NCBI RefSeq assembly: GCF_900109955.1
Contig: NZ_FOJB01000001.1
Span: 2,604,001 to 2,668,000 of the forward strand
Reading direction: 5' to 3'
Source: Aliiroseovarius sediminilitoris
GTDB lineage: Bacteria; Pseudomonadota; Alphaproteobacteria; Rhodobacterales; Rhodobacteraceae
DNA length: 64,000 nucleotides
Positions 9,110 through 17,335 of the stretch are shown here, piece after piece; the first letter of the stretch is position 1; the number at the start of each line of letters is the position of its first letter. The notes below the pieces were generated by a model that saw nothing but the letters and a program-made list of their open reading frames with translations, made no database searches and was not told the origin of the DNA. The position numbers and the translations under genes are program-made.

Positions 9110-9666
9110 GGGACTGCGGTTGCCTGAGGGCGTGGTGCGATGCCGTTGGCCGGTTGTTCGTTGGAGTTTCGAAACTCACAGACCAGAAAGTCGATGAAGG
9201 CACGGGGCTTTGGTGCAAGGTTTCGTTTTTTAGCAAACATTGCGACATCGAATCCTTCGCCCTGAAAATCAACCTCACTGTCGGTCAGGTCCGGTGACAC
9301 GTCGACTTCGGGGTGTTCTTCCTTGAATTTCGGAAGCGCGGGGATCAGTTGCGATTTTCCGAATGCCGTAGAGGACGCGATTCTGAACCTACCGCGCGGA
9401 ATGCCATCCAATTTCATTATAAGAGCTTCGGCCTCTTTGTATTTCTCGGCCATAGCTCTGCATTTTTGATAGAATTCCTGGCCTTCCCGGGTCGGAGAAG
9501 CACCCGCTCTGGATCGGTTAAGCAGGCGGTCGTGGACATGATCCTCGAGCAAACCAACTTGCTTGCTGACCGCTGACGGGGTCTGTCCCATAGAACGCGC
9601 CGCGGCCGAAGTGCTTCCCTGCTCGACAACGGTCGCAATAATCGACATCTGCGCGGGAATGTTCAT
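9106..9666 (-). CDS. Short LysR-type regulator lacking most of the effector domain
   Basis: 186 residues against about 300 for the family. Residues 1-60 form the winged helix-turn-helix (SAAARSMGQTPSAVSKQVGLLEDHV), followed by the linker helix and the first part of the effector domain up to EGFDVAMF. The sequence then jumps directly to KKRNLAPKPRAFIDFLV, which is the usual C-terminal end of LysR proteins. About 100 central residues are missing in frame. The reading frame is otherwise open, and its stop overlaps the nasT start (ATGA), so it is still positioned as the first gene of a nasT-nasS unit. It may be a DNA-binding remnant or a constitutive mini-regulator. Confidence 0.8.
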   Translation of the reverse strand: MNIPAQMSIIATVVEQGSTSAAARSMGQTPSAVSKQVGLLEDHVHDRLLNRSRAGASPTREGQEFYQKCRAMAEKYKEAEALIMKLDGIPRGRFRIASSTAFGKSQLIPALPKFKEEHPEVDVSPDLTDSEVDFQGEGFDVAMFAKKRNLAPKPRAFIDFLVCEFRNSNEQPANGIAPRPQATAVP

Positions 9667-9746
9667 GTCACTTCAACCGCCTGTTCCAACCTGGCACGGG
9701 TCCTGTGCCGAATTGATAAGTTGTTAGCGCTCAAGTTCACGCCTGC

Positions 9747-9780
9747 TTCTGCAGTGCAGCATAGGTACTGCATCGCAGAA
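9747..9780. promoter_or_regulatory. Inverted repeat operator upstream of the LysR-type gene
   Basis: TTCTGCAGTGCAG (9747-9759) and CTGCATCGCAGAA (9768-9780) are inverted copies (11 of 13 positions) separated by eight bases. Each arm itself contains a CTGCA-N-N-GCAG palindrome. The same core occurs in the predicted nrtA promoter (7268-7280). The site lies between two divergent genes, the usual place for a LysR autoregulatory operator. Confidence 0.55.
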
Positions 9781-9803
9781 ACAGCAATAGACGAGGTGGT
9801 AGC

Positions 9804-10448
9804 ATGACAATCGCACGCTCAAAGAGTGGACCAGAGTTCGTTTTGGAAGCTGGCCGCACATTTTTTCATCAATCGCGAAACAAAATGCTGGACGTGCTTG
9901 CAAGGCGCAGGGTCTATCACAGGCCGTATCGCGAGCTTTCCGAACTCAGCGACCGGGATCTGAATGATCTGGGGATGGGGACGTTCTACCGCTTGCGACA
10001 TGAGCTAATCTTCGTGTTCAAGAAAGGCACTTCGGCGCACATAAACAATTTTGAACTTGGTCAACATGGGCGATACCGCACGAATGTCTGGGAATATCGC
10101 GGCGTCAACAGCCGTCACGGTAATCGCATGGAAGAACCGGCCCTGCATCCGACAGTAAAACCTGTGCAGATGATTGCAGATGCAATCCGGCAATTCCAAG
10201 GGGCGGCCACGTGGGTCGAAAAACAAGCAACCTATGCTCAACGAGGAACGCCTCAAAGGTATAATACTCGACGAGGCTTACCGCGACTTCACAGTGCGCG
10301 ACGGAGACCGGAATGTGACAGTTCCAATGGCGCAGGCAGTGATGCGTGCCCTGGCTGTCAATGCAGTCACGGGTCAACACCGGTCTCAGCGTTTGTTCGC
10401 GGAACTCTTGGGGTCAACGGAACGCGAAAACAAGCAAATGTCGGATGA
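9804..10448 (+). pseudogene. DUF1127 start fused to a DNA methyltransferase fragment
   Basis: The open frame is a composite. Residues 1-59 look like a DUF1127 (YjiS-like) protein ending YRELSELSDRDLNDLGMG. Residues 61-129 abruptly become a piece of a ParB-linked DNA methylase (RHELIFVFKKG, HGRYRTNVWEYRGVNS, ALHPTVKPVQMIADAIR). The catalytic and SAM-binding parts are absent. The rest of the frame reads out of phase through the next gene, so its sequence is noise. GAGG precedes the ATG, so a short DUF1127-like peptide may still be made. It is best read as two deletion joins in decaying accessory DNA. Confidence 0.72.
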
Positions 10449-10799
10449 GTGGGCTCAGACAGCGATTGCCTAAAACGTCTGTTGGAATGAAGAATTACAA
10501 CGCAGAGAAGCCTTGGGCATCACACATTTGCCTGCCCCCTGCCCCACCCCGATCAGGTCCGAATTAACTTCAAAACAGGCGAAGCCCGGATACAGGGGCC
10601 AATGATGAAAGAGGATGTGGTTGAGCTTGAAAAATGGCATGACAAACGAGACATGTGGGCTCAAGAGCTTGTCGAGATCGACAAGGATCTGGAAACAGAA
10701 GAGGATGAAGGGAATTGCAAGCTCCTGCTCGACGACAAGGCACATGCGCAAAAGATACTGGGCATGATCAATCAGGTGCTCGACGCAATCGGGTACTAG
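10174..10799 (+). pseudogene. DUF5681 family gene, frameshifted
   Basis: The first part (10174-10473) carries the DUF5681 signature GNSKGRPRGSKNK and PMLNEERLKGIILDEAYR, then stops at DEWAQTAIA. The family's tail continues in other frames: ALGITH-like coding around 10500-10530, then PHPDQVRINFKTGEARIQGP and a small open frame 10602-10799 (EDVVELEKWHDKRDMWAQELVE). At least two or three single-base indels between 10470 and 10550 are needed to restore one frame. The N-terminus is fused to the methylase fragment upstream. DUF5681 genes are often found beside such methylases, so this is the remnant of one module. Confidence 0.72.
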
Positions 10800-11299
10800 C
10801 GAGAAGACCAATTCTCAGCCCGTTGCCGTCGATAAATACGGTCGGCAACGGGATGAATTATACAATTGCAGCAACGAAACCAACGACCGCTTTGGCTTGG
10901 CATGCGTTCCTTTATGTAAAACGCGGCGATTGGCTGAGTTGAGCCCACAGCGGAAGCGCCGAAAACCTGCTGCGTGCGCTCGCAGCAGGTTTTGTGCCGC
11001 GTCGGCAAAATATGTTGCTTTGCATTGCGGCGGAAATTGCAGTCGTTCAGGCAGGCCGCAGCAATTCTGAAACCGCGAGTTTACAAGTCGCGGGACAAAG
11101 CGTGAACTCGCTGCGAGTGCGCCAATGCCCGCTTCAGTGCGTTTTTGGATGAACGACTTCCGCGAAGCGTTGTCTCGGCTTGTGTCAGACTTTGGGCAGC
11201 TTCTTTGACAAGCGCATGGTCATGATCTGCAAGTATATCCATCTACAAAGTCTACAAAGCCGAAAGCGCTTTGGCGTTGATGCACGTCAATCGATATTC
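10800..11299. other. 500-bp region without a recognisable gene
   Basis: No open frame here shows a recognisable protein. The region holds a 10-bp inverted repeat (10819-10828 and 10843-10852, CCCGTTGCCG/CGGCAACGGG) and a strong hairpin at 10962-10993. The remainder (about 11000-11280) is unstructured to my eye and may be eroded coding sequence continuing the DUF5681/methylase remnant. Confidence 0.6.
10962..10993. terminator. Bidirectional terminator-like hairpin
   Basis: AAAACCTGCTGC (10962-10973) and GCAGCAGGTTTT (10982-10993) form a perfect 12-bp stem with an eight-base loop and A/T runs at both ends, so it could work on either strand. It lies downstream of the histidine kinase gene (transcribed leftward) and downstream of the decayed DUF5681 gene (transcribed rightward). 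Confidence 0.7.
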
Positions 11300-12661
11300 C
11301 TACCACCGCGTTTCGGGCGATGCTAAACCTGTCAGCGCGCGGCCAGGGAATTGAAACACCGCCTCGAATCCGTCCGTCCGACCCTGTACCGGGGAGTGCA
11401 GTTCCAGCGTTGCCTGCGCCCCATCGACAATCGCCTGCACGATGGACAGGCCCAGCCCACTACCGCCTGACACAGTTTGCCCACGTTCGAAACGCCCAGT
11501 CAGCCCCGCCAGGGTTTCGGCGGCAAGTGGCGGGCCGTCGTTGATCACACTAAGAGTGTCACTCGTCAGAGTGATCTGAACAGGGCTGCCATCAATTCCG
11601 TGACGCAGCGCGTTCTCGATCAGGTTTCGCACGACAATCGCGAAGGCGTCGGGATCAAGATCCGACAACACGGGGTCATTCGGAAGTGAGCTTTGAATGC
11701 GCTCCGGACCTGCGGCCTTATCGAAGTCCGCAAGCACCATACTCAAAACGGGTCGCAGGTCCGACACCGCATCACGTCGCAAGCGACCTCCCTCGGCGCG
11801 CGCCAGTTGCATGAGTTTCTCGGAAAGGCGGGTCAGTCGCTTGAGCGCAACCTCGATCTCTGCCGCCCGCCCGGCTGCATCGGCATCGGTGGTTTCGGCC
11901 ATCAGCCTTTGGGTCTGCGCGAGTGCCGCCGCCACTGGAGTGCGCAGTTCATGCGCTGCGTTGGCGGTAAAGCTGCGCTCGGCCTCCAACGCGCGGCGCA
12001 AGCGGTCGAGAAGCTGGTTGACGGCCTCGGCCACCGGAATGATTTCGGCAGGCAGGTCGCCATCGCCCACAGCCGACAGGTCCCGCGCGCCACGGCTGGC
12101 GACGGTGTCGCCGAAACGGCGCACCGGGCGCAGGCTGTGGCGAACCATCAGCAGAGCCCCGATCAGGCCGAGCGGGACGACCACGATCAGCGGCAGTGCC
12201 AACCCCATCAGCGTTTCGCGTGCAACGTCGGCGCGATGGCTAAGTGGTTCGGCGACGGCGATGGTGATGGTGCCCTGAAGCGCTGCATCGTAATATAGTC
12301 GGTGCGTGGCCGTCTGTCGGAACCCCATCGCCTCGAACGCCGGAAAATCCGCGTCCTCAGCCGCGTGCGACCGTATCAGAACACGCCCCTGATTGTCGCG
12401 CACGATGTAGGTAAAGAACTCATCGTGTTCATGCAGGGTAGCTATGCGCTGGGTTATTCCTTCTTCTTCACGGCTGATGATATCCAAGGCAACCAACGGC
12501 AGGATACTCTGCGCGGTTTCCTCCAGCTTGGAATCGAACACCTCGTTCATTTCGTGGCGCAACAGGGTCGCGGTCGCCCATGCTGTGCCCAGCCAAAGCG
12601 CCGTCAGTCCGACACCAAGCGTCAAGGCCAGCCGTTCTTGCAGGGAACCGGGCCACCTCAC
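11300..12661 (-). CDS. Sensor histidine kinase
   Basis: 453 residues. A first membrane helix (about 10-33) is followed by a periplasmic sensor region, a second helix (LMGLALPLIVVVPLGLIGALL), then HAMP-like and kinase parts. The phosphorylated histidine is in FTANAAHELRTPVAA; the ATP site has NLIENALRHG and GGSGLGLSIV. It is of the QseC/TctE type. It starts with GTG at 12661 overlapping the response-regulator stop by four bases. The pair is divergent from the PepSY/b561/DUF2271 operon, which it probably senses for. The signal is unknown. Confidence 0.9.
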   Translation of the reverse strand: MRWPGSLQERLALTLGVGLTALWLGTAWATATLLRHEMNEVFDSKLEETAQSILPLVALDIISREEEGITQRIATLHEHDEFFTYIVRDNQGRVLIRSHAAEDADFPAFEAMGFRQTATHRLYYDAALQGTITIAVAEPLSHRADVARETLMGLALPLIVVVPLGLIGALLMVRHSLRPVRRFGDTVASRGARDLSAVGDGDLPAEIIPVAEAVNQLLDRLRRALEAERSFTANAAHELRTPVAAALAQTQRLMAETTDADAAGRAAEIEVALKRLTRLSEKLMQLARAEGGRLRRDAVSDLRPVLSMVLADFDKAAGPERIQSSLPNDPVLSDLDPDAFAIVVRNLIENALRHGIDGSPVQITLTSDTLSVINDGPPLAAETLAGLTGRFERGQTVSGGSGLGLSIVQAIVDGAQATLELHSPVQGRTDGFEAVFQFPGRALTGLASPETRW

Positions 12662-13317
12662 GCAGCACCCAAGCGGTAGCCGAGTCCGCGCACGGTTTCG
12701 ATCCGCTCCCGCCCCAATTTCTTGCGCAACCGGCTGACATGCACCTCAATCGTGTTGCTCTCGATATCAGATTCAAAAGAATAGAGGCGCTCCTCCAACT
12801 GTGCCTTGGACAAAAGCTGCTGCGGACGTTGCACGAAAGCTTCGAACAGTACCCATTCACGTGCCGTCAGCGACACAGGTTTGCCAGCTCGGTGAACCGA
12901 GTGCGCGGCAAGATCGATCTCCAGATCGCCCAGAGTGACCAGCGGGTTCGGGTTGCCAGCATACCGTCGCGCCACGGCACCGACGCGCGCGGACAGCTCG
13001 GACAGATCGAAGGGTTTGACCATGTAATCGTCGGCACCGGCGTTCAGCCCCTCGATACGGTCGCTTATCTGGTCAAGCGCCGTCAGGATAATCACCGGCG
13101 TCACGTCGCCCCGTTTGCGAAGTGCGCGCAGGAACGGCTGCCCACGCCCATCTGGTAGCATCAGGTCAAGAAGGATCAGGTCATAGGCCGCGACATCCAG
13201 ATATTCACCCCCCCTGTCCAGCCGCGTGGCCCAGTCTATGGAATGCCCGTCAGCGGCAATCTGGTCGCGTACCGCGGCTCCAAGCACCGTATCGTCTTCG
13301 ATCAGCAGCACACGCAT
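12658..13317 (-). CDS. OmpR-family response regulator
   Basis: 219 residues. The receiver domain has acidic EDD at 7-9, phospho-acceptor Asp51 in LILLDLMLPDG, and Lys in DDYMVKPF. The C-terminal winged helix has LTAREWVLFEAF and NTIEVHVSRLRKKL...IETVRGLGYRL. The ATG at 13317 was chosen because it begins at the conserved MRVLLIEDD; the longer frame to 13383 runs into the promoter region. Tandem and inverted TCAGG repeats in the divergent region (13370-13412) are likely binding sites. Confidence 0.94.
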   Translation of the reverse strand: MRVLLIEDDTVLGAAVRDQIAADGHSIDWATRLDRGGEYLDVAAYDLILLDLMLPDGRGQPFLRALRKRGDVTPVIILTALDQISDRIEGLNAGADDYMVKPFDLSELSARVGAVARRYAGNPNPLVTLGDLEIDLAAHSVHRAGKPVSLTAREWVLFEAFVQRPQQLLSKAQLEERLYSFESDIESNTIEVHVSRLRKKLGRERIETVRGLGYRLGAA

Positions 13318-13369
13318 ATCTGATTCCTGTTCCGTTTGTACCTCTTCTATCACTGGCAAAGCTGACATG

Positions 13370-13412
13370 CACCTGAAGCACAATACCCGCGCGCTTCAGG
13401 TGGGCGTCAGGT
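13370..13412. promoter_or_regulatory. Response-regulator binding repeats in the divergent promoter
   Basis: CACCTGAAG (13370-13378) and CTTCAGGTG (13394-13402) are a perfect 9-bp inverted repeat. In addition TTCAGGT (13395-13401) and GTCAGGT (13406-13412) are direct repeats one helical turn (11 bp) apart, the usual arrangement for OmpR-family tandem sites. The block lies between the response-regulator start and the PepSY gene start. Assignment to this regulator is inference. Confidence 0.55.
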
Positions 13413-13459
13413 CGGTGAGAGAAAAAGCCTCATGATCACGAGTTTCAGGAGATGGAACA

Positions 13460-13840
13460 ATGAAAAAATATCTTATGGCAACGACGCTTTTGGTTGGTGT
13501 TGGAGCGGCAGGTGTCGCTCTTGCCGATGATGATTGTCGGGTGCCAATGACCGACTGGCAACCACGTGAGGCGGTGCAGGCAATGGCGGAGGCCCAAGGA
13601 TGGACAGTGCGCCGGATCAAGACCGATGACGGCTGCTATGAAGTCAAGGGCCGCGATGCACAGGGTCGCAACATTGAAGTCAAGCTCGATCCCGCCACAC
13701 TGGATGTGGTCGAGTGGGAGTATGACGACGATGGTGACGATTATCGTGGCCGAGGCAAGAACGCTGCCCCAAGCGGGACCGTGGCGCCGCCGGACAATGG
13801 ATTGTTTACCCCCGGCGCACCACCGGTCGTTGAACAATGA
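13460..13840 (+). CDS. Periplasmic PepSY-domain protein
   Basis: 126 residues. A signal peptide (MKKYLMATTLLVGVGAAGVALA) is followed by a single PepSY-like unit: AMAEAQGWTVRRIKTDDGCYEVKGRDAQGRNIEVKLDPATLDVVEWEYDDD, then a Pro/Gly-rich tail. Such small PepSY proteins often accompany two-component systems and cytochrome b561 genes. Two cysteines (DDDCRVP and DDGCYEV) could form a disulfide. The stop overlaps the start of the b561 gene by four bases. AGGAG precedes the start. Function is not known beyond the context of electron transfer. Confidence 0.85.
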   Translation: MKKYLMATTLLVGVGAAGVALADDDCRVPMTDWQPREAVQAMAEAQGWTVRRIKTDDGCYEVKGRDAQGRNIEVKLDPATLDVVEWEYDDDGDDYRGRGKNAAPSGTVAPPDNGLFTPGAPPVVEQ

Positions 13841-14436
13841 TCCGCGTTTGGGATCCTCTGGTGCGACTTTTTCACTGGTCGCTGGTCCTTGCTTTTGCAA
13901 TCGCCTGGCTGACCGGTGATGAAAGCGAGGGCTGGCACATCTGGGCCGGTTATGCCGCTGCCAGTCTGATCGGCCTGCGGCTGGTCTGGGGGCTGATCGG
14001 CTCTCGATACGCCAGGTTTTCACAGTTCGTGCGCGGACCGGGGACCGTAACGCGTTACCTGCGCGACATGCTACGCGGCCGCGAGGCGCGGTATGTCGGC
14101 CACAACCCCGCCGGAGCGGTCATGGTTCTTGCGCTCCTCGTCACTCTGTCGGCCACTGCCTTCACCGGCTGGCTGATGGTCGAACCGGAGCGCATGGCTT
14201 ACCTGCCCGATCTGTCCCAAGTTGTTACACCGGCTTTTGCCGATGATGACACAGGCCGGGGAGGTGGCGGCGAAGCACTTGAAGAGGTGCATGAGGTGCT
14301 GGCCAATCTGACGCTGGTGCTTGCTTTGCTGCATATTGCAGGCGTCATTCTTGCGTCGCGCCGTCACCACGAAAACCTTCTTCGCGCTATGATCACCGGT
14401 CGCAAACGTGCTCCAGCTCCTAACGACATCGCCTGA
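13837..14436 (+). CDS. Cytochrome b561-type membrane protein
   Basis: 199 residues with four predicted membrane helices and the paired histidines expected for two b haems: His13 (RLFHWSL), His34 (GWHIWAGY), His151 (VHEVLANL) and His165 (LLHIAGV). It begins IRVWDPLVRLFHW, the typical start of the b561/Ni-Fe-hydrogenase b family. It would carry electrons between membrane quinol or the reductase fusion and periplasmic partners. It is coupled to the PepSY gene (ATGA) and followed by a terminator. Confidence 0.9.
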   Translation: MIRVWDPLVRLFHWSLVLAFAIAWLTGDESEGWHIWAGYAAASLIGLRLVWGLIGSRYARFSQFVRGPGTVTRYLRDMLRGREARYVGHNPAGAVMVLALLVTLSATAFTGWLMVEPERMAYLPDLSQVVTPAFADDDTGRGGGGEALEEVHEVLANLTLVLALLHIAGVILASRRHHENLLRAMITGRKRAPAPNDIA

Positions 14437-14486
14437 CCGCAAGGCGATACCCTGCAGACCACTTGTCCCGTTGGTTTTGCAGACTG

Positions 14487-14523
14487 GCCCCGCTGTCACC
14501 TCCAGTGCAGCGGGGCTTTTTTC
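14487..14523 (+). terminator. Rho-independent terminator after the b561 gene
   Basis: GCCCCGCTG (14487-14495) and CAGCGGGGC (14508-14516) form a nine-pair stem with a 12-base loop followed by a run of six T. It separates the PepSY-b561 pair from the DUF2271 operon, which therefore needs its own promoter. Confidence 0.88.
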
Positions 14524-14536
14524 TTGACCGACGGAA

Positions 14537-14579
14537 CCTGACGTCAGGCTGAAGCAAATTTTCCGGTCCCGTCAGGCTG
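14537..14579. promoter_or_regulatory. Palindrome and direct repeats upstream of the DUF2271 operon
   Basis: CCTGACGTCAGG (14537-14548) is a perfect 12-bp palindrome. GTCAGGCTG occurs at 14543-14551 and again at 14571-14579. The GTCAGG half-site matches that in the divergent promoter at 13406-13412, which suggests that both operons answer to the same response regulator. Inferred from sequence only. Confidence 0.5.
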
Positions 14580-14634
14580 GCATCAGCCGTGTCCAGCAAA
14601 CAGAACCTGAAACAAATCAAATAGGAGATTTCCC

Positions 14635-15105
14635 ATGAGAACCCTGTTATCCGCCCTTGCGCTGACCACCGCCCTGACCTCTCCGGCGCTGGCGATTGCC
14701 AAACCCGTCACATTGACCGCCAACATGAACCAATATGGCGGCGATGGCGCGTATCTCGCGCTTTATGTCACCGATGCGCAGGGCACCTATATGGGTAGCC
14801 TCTGGATGGCTGGTGGTAAGGCAAAATATTACGAACATCTCAGCGATTGGTATCGCGCCACCGCAGGCAATCCGGCCGAGATCAACGGCATCACCGGGGC
14901 CAGTGTCGGCGCCGGGCGGCAGTTGAAGATCACGCTTGATCTGGCCGATGCGCTGTTTGACGCAGGATATGAATTGCATATCGACGCCTCGGTCGAGGAC
15001 ATGCGCGACAGCCCGTCCGAAGTGGTCGTGCCACTGACCACTGAAGGCGCGGGACAACCGGTTACCGGGCGGCGGTACATCCGCGATTTCACCTACGACA
15101 TGTAA
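14635..15105 (+). CDS. DUF2271 periplasmic protein with flavinylation motif
   Basis: 156 residues. A Sec signal peptide (MRTLLSALALTTALTSPALA) precedes a DUF2271 domain. Residues 84-90 read NGITGAS, close to the ApbE substrate consensus D-G-hydrophobic-S/T-G-A-S/T, so Thr87 is a candidate site for covalent FMN attachment. The motif sits after SDWYRATAGNPAEI. An ApbE-like transferase is encoded two genes downstream and a flavin reductase between them. The likely role is a periplasmic flavin electron carrier, as described for DUF2271 proteins in extracytosolic flavin systems. N in place of D at the first position is a deviation. Confidence 0.82.
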   Translation: MRTLLSALALTTALTSPALAIAKPVTLTANMNQYGGDGAYLALYVTDAQGTYMGSLWMAGGKAKYYEHLSDWYRATAGNPAEINGITGASVGAGRQLKITLDLADALFDAGYELHIDASVEDMRDSPSEVVVPLTTEGAGQPVTGRRYIRDFTYDM

Positions 15106-15127
15106 GCCACCACGAAGGAGCCTTGCC

Positions 15128-17335
15128 ATGCTGCGCGCGCTGCACAAATTCCCTGGCCTGATTGCGGCTCTGCTGATCGTCGTCATGACCCTCAGCGGTG
15201 CCGTCCTGTCGGTTCTTCCGGCGCTGGAGGCCGTGCAAGCCCCCGCACAGTCCGAGCCTGCCTTAAGTGTGGCCACATTGGCCGAACGCGTAGCCGCGAC
15301 CTTTCCGGGGGTTGAGCAAATCCGCCGCGCGCCGTCCGGGCGGATTACTGCCTTTTATTTCGAAGAAGGTCGCCCCGGATCGGTGTTGATCGACCCTGCG
15401 ACAGGTGCAGGTCTGGCCGATTACGAGCCATCCGCGTTTCAACGCTGGATAACCAACCTGCACCGTTCGCTGTTTCTGGATGACGCAGGACGGCTGACCG
15501 CGGCGGCGGGGGCGGCATCGCTTCTGGTGCTGTCGATCTCGGGCCTGATGCTAACAGCGCGGCGGACAGGGGGCTGGCGACGTTTTGTCTCACGCCTGCG
15601 TGGCCCACTGATGGGACGGTTGCATGTCGAAGTGGCGCGGGTCACTGTCGCCGGGCTTCTCCTGTCTTCAGCCACCGCGCTGTTCATGACCGCCAGCACC
15701 TTTGATTTGCTCCCACAGGGCAGCGCCCCGGCGTTTCCCTCCAAGGTCAGTGAACAGACCGGTGCCGCGCCCGGCATGATGGCACTGCTGCGCGACACAC
15801 CGGTGGACAGCTTGCGCGAACTGACCTTTCCCTACCCCGATGACCCTACTGATGTGTTCATGCTCAAGACCAACATGGGCGAGGGCTATATCGATCAGGG
15901 AACAGGGGCGGTTTTGGTCTGGGCCGATACAGGCGCGTGGCAACGCTTCAACGAGACGATCTATATGCTGCACACGGGACAAGGCATGGCCTGGCTGGGG
16001 ATGATCCTGGGACTAATGGCGCTTGGTGCGCCGTTCATGGCCGCAACTGGCGTGGTCCTCTGGGTGCAGGCTCGCCGGGCACGACCCCCGATCAAAGGTA
16101 ATGTTGCGGCCGGACAGGCAGACACAATCCTGCTGGTCGGCAGCGAAGGGGGCAGCACATGGGGCTTTGCCGCGACCTTGCATGATGCATTGATGCAAGC
16201 AGGCCATAAGGTTCACGCGGCACCGATGTCGAGGTTTACGCCAGATCGCTATAGCCGCGCCGACCGGGTGATCGTGCTGGCCGCCACTTATGGCGAGGGC
16301 ACAGCCCCTGCCTCGGCCAAAGGTTTCCTTGATCGGCTGGCGGCCTTGCCAGGCGCCCCCGACATGCAGCTGGTTGTGCTGGGGTTCGGCGACAGCAAGT
16401 TCCCCGAGTTCTGCGCCTATGCTGCCGATGTAACCCGTTTGGCCGAGGAAAAAGGCTGGAAGCAATTGTTGCCGCTGGCAACGGTCGACCGCCAGTCGCC
16501 ACAGGAGTTCGCCCGCTGGGGCCGTGATCTGGGCCGCTCACTTGGTCAGCCATTGGAACTGTCACACAATCCGGCGATCCCGCGCAGTCATGCGCTGACC
16601 CTGATCTCGCGCCGCGACTACGGGGCCGAGATGCAAACCCCCGCCACGATCCTGCGCTTTGCCATTCCCAAGGTTGGATTTTGGACGCGAGTTGCCGGGC
16701 GAGCCTTCGGCCGGTTCTTATCAGGTGACTTGTTGGGCATCGTTCCCGAGGGGTCGCATGTGCCACGGTTCTATTCTCTGGCTTCCGGACGCAGCGACGG
16801 ATTTGTAGAGATCTGCGTCAGCCGCCATCCTGGTGGGCTTTGTTCAGGTCAGCTTATGGACCTGGCCGTTGGCGACAGCGTGCAAGGGTTCATCCGCCGC
16901 AACCCTGACTTCCAACCCGTTCGAGGGCGCAAGCCCGTGATCCTGATCGGTGCGGGAACCGGTATCGGCCCGCTGGCAGGGTTTGCACGCAGCAACAGTG
17001 CGGGCCGTCCCATGCATCTCTATTTTGGCGCAAGGCATCCCGACAGCGATCTTTTCTACGAGCGCGAAATGGAGGACTGGCAGAAAGACGGGCGGCTTAC
17101 CTCAGTCACCAGTGCCTTTTCGCGGACCAGCGCCCGCGCTTACGTGCAGGATGCTCTGCGCAGCGATGCTGAACGGATTGCCAAGCTGATCAGCGACGGA
17201 GCGCAGGTTTTGGTTTGTGGTGGGCGTGACATGGCCGCTGGCGTCACCGATGCACTGACCGATATCCTGGCACCCGCTGGATTGACGCCTGCAACTTTGA
17301 AAGCAGAGGGACGTTATGACGAAGATACCTACTGA
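15128..17335 (+). CDS. PepSY-TM / flavodoxin / FAD-NAD(P)H reductase fusion
   Basis: 735 residues. Residues 1-320 are a PepSY-associated membrane region with helices near 10-32, 125-143, 172-190 and 284-313 and candidate haem histidines His6, His112, His166 and His282. Residues 332-470 are a flavodoxin-like FMN domain (LLVGSEGGSTWGFA, AATYGEGTAP, GFGDSKFPEFC). Residues 490-735 are a CysJ-like FAD/NAD(P)H domain with RFYSLAS at 547-553, GAGTGIGP at 608-615 and an aromatic C-terminus (RYDEDTY). It would take electrons from NAD(P)H in the cytoplasm, pass them through FAD, FMN and b haems, and deliver them outside. It overlaps apbE by 20 bases. Confidence 0.9.
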   Translation: MLRALHKFPGLIAALLIVVMTLSGAVLSVLPALEAVQAPAQSEPALSVATLAERVAATFPGVEQIRRAPSGRITAFYFEEGRPGSVLIDPATGAGLADYEPSAFQRWITNLHRSLFLDDAGRLTAAAGAASLLVLSISGLMLTARRTGGWRRFVSRLRGPLMGRLHVEVARVTVAGLLLSSATALFMTASTFDLLPQGSAPAFPSKVSEQTGAAPGMMALLRDTPVDSLRELTFPYPDDPTDVFMLKTNMGEGYIDQGTGAVLVWADTGAWQRFNETIYMLHTGQGMAWLGMILGLMALGAPFMAATGVVLWVQARRARPPIKGNVAAGQADTILLVGSEGGSTWGFAATLHDALMQAGHKVHAAPMSRFTPDRYSRADRVIVLAATYGEGTAPASAKGFLDRLAALPGAPDMQLVVLGFGDSKFPEFCAYAADVTRLAEEKGWKQLLPLATVDRQSPQEFARWGRDLGRSLGQPLELSHNPAIPRSHALTLISRRDYGAEMQTPATILRFAIPKVGFWTRVAGRAFGRFLSGDLLGIVPEGSHVPRFYSLASGRSDGFVEICVSRHPGGLCSGQLMDLAVGDSVQGFIRRNPDFQPVRGRKPVILIGAGTGIGPLAGFARSNSAGRPMHLYFGARHPDSDLFYEREMEDWQKDGRLTSVTSAFSRTSARAYVQDALRSDAERIAKLISDGAQVLVCGGRDMAAGVTDALTDILAPAGLTPATLKAEGRYDEDTY

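Noticed and set aside
9804-10448. Active restriction-modification or DNA methylation system
   Set aside because: Only a C-terminal fragment of the methylase is present, without SAM-binding and catalytic motifs, and the partner gene is frameshifted.
10819-10852. Inverted repeat CCCGTTGCCG/CGGCAACGGG as an IS end or attachment site
   Set aside because: No transposase or matching second copy is seen nearby, and it lacks a T run; it is recorded only as a repeat within the gene-free region.
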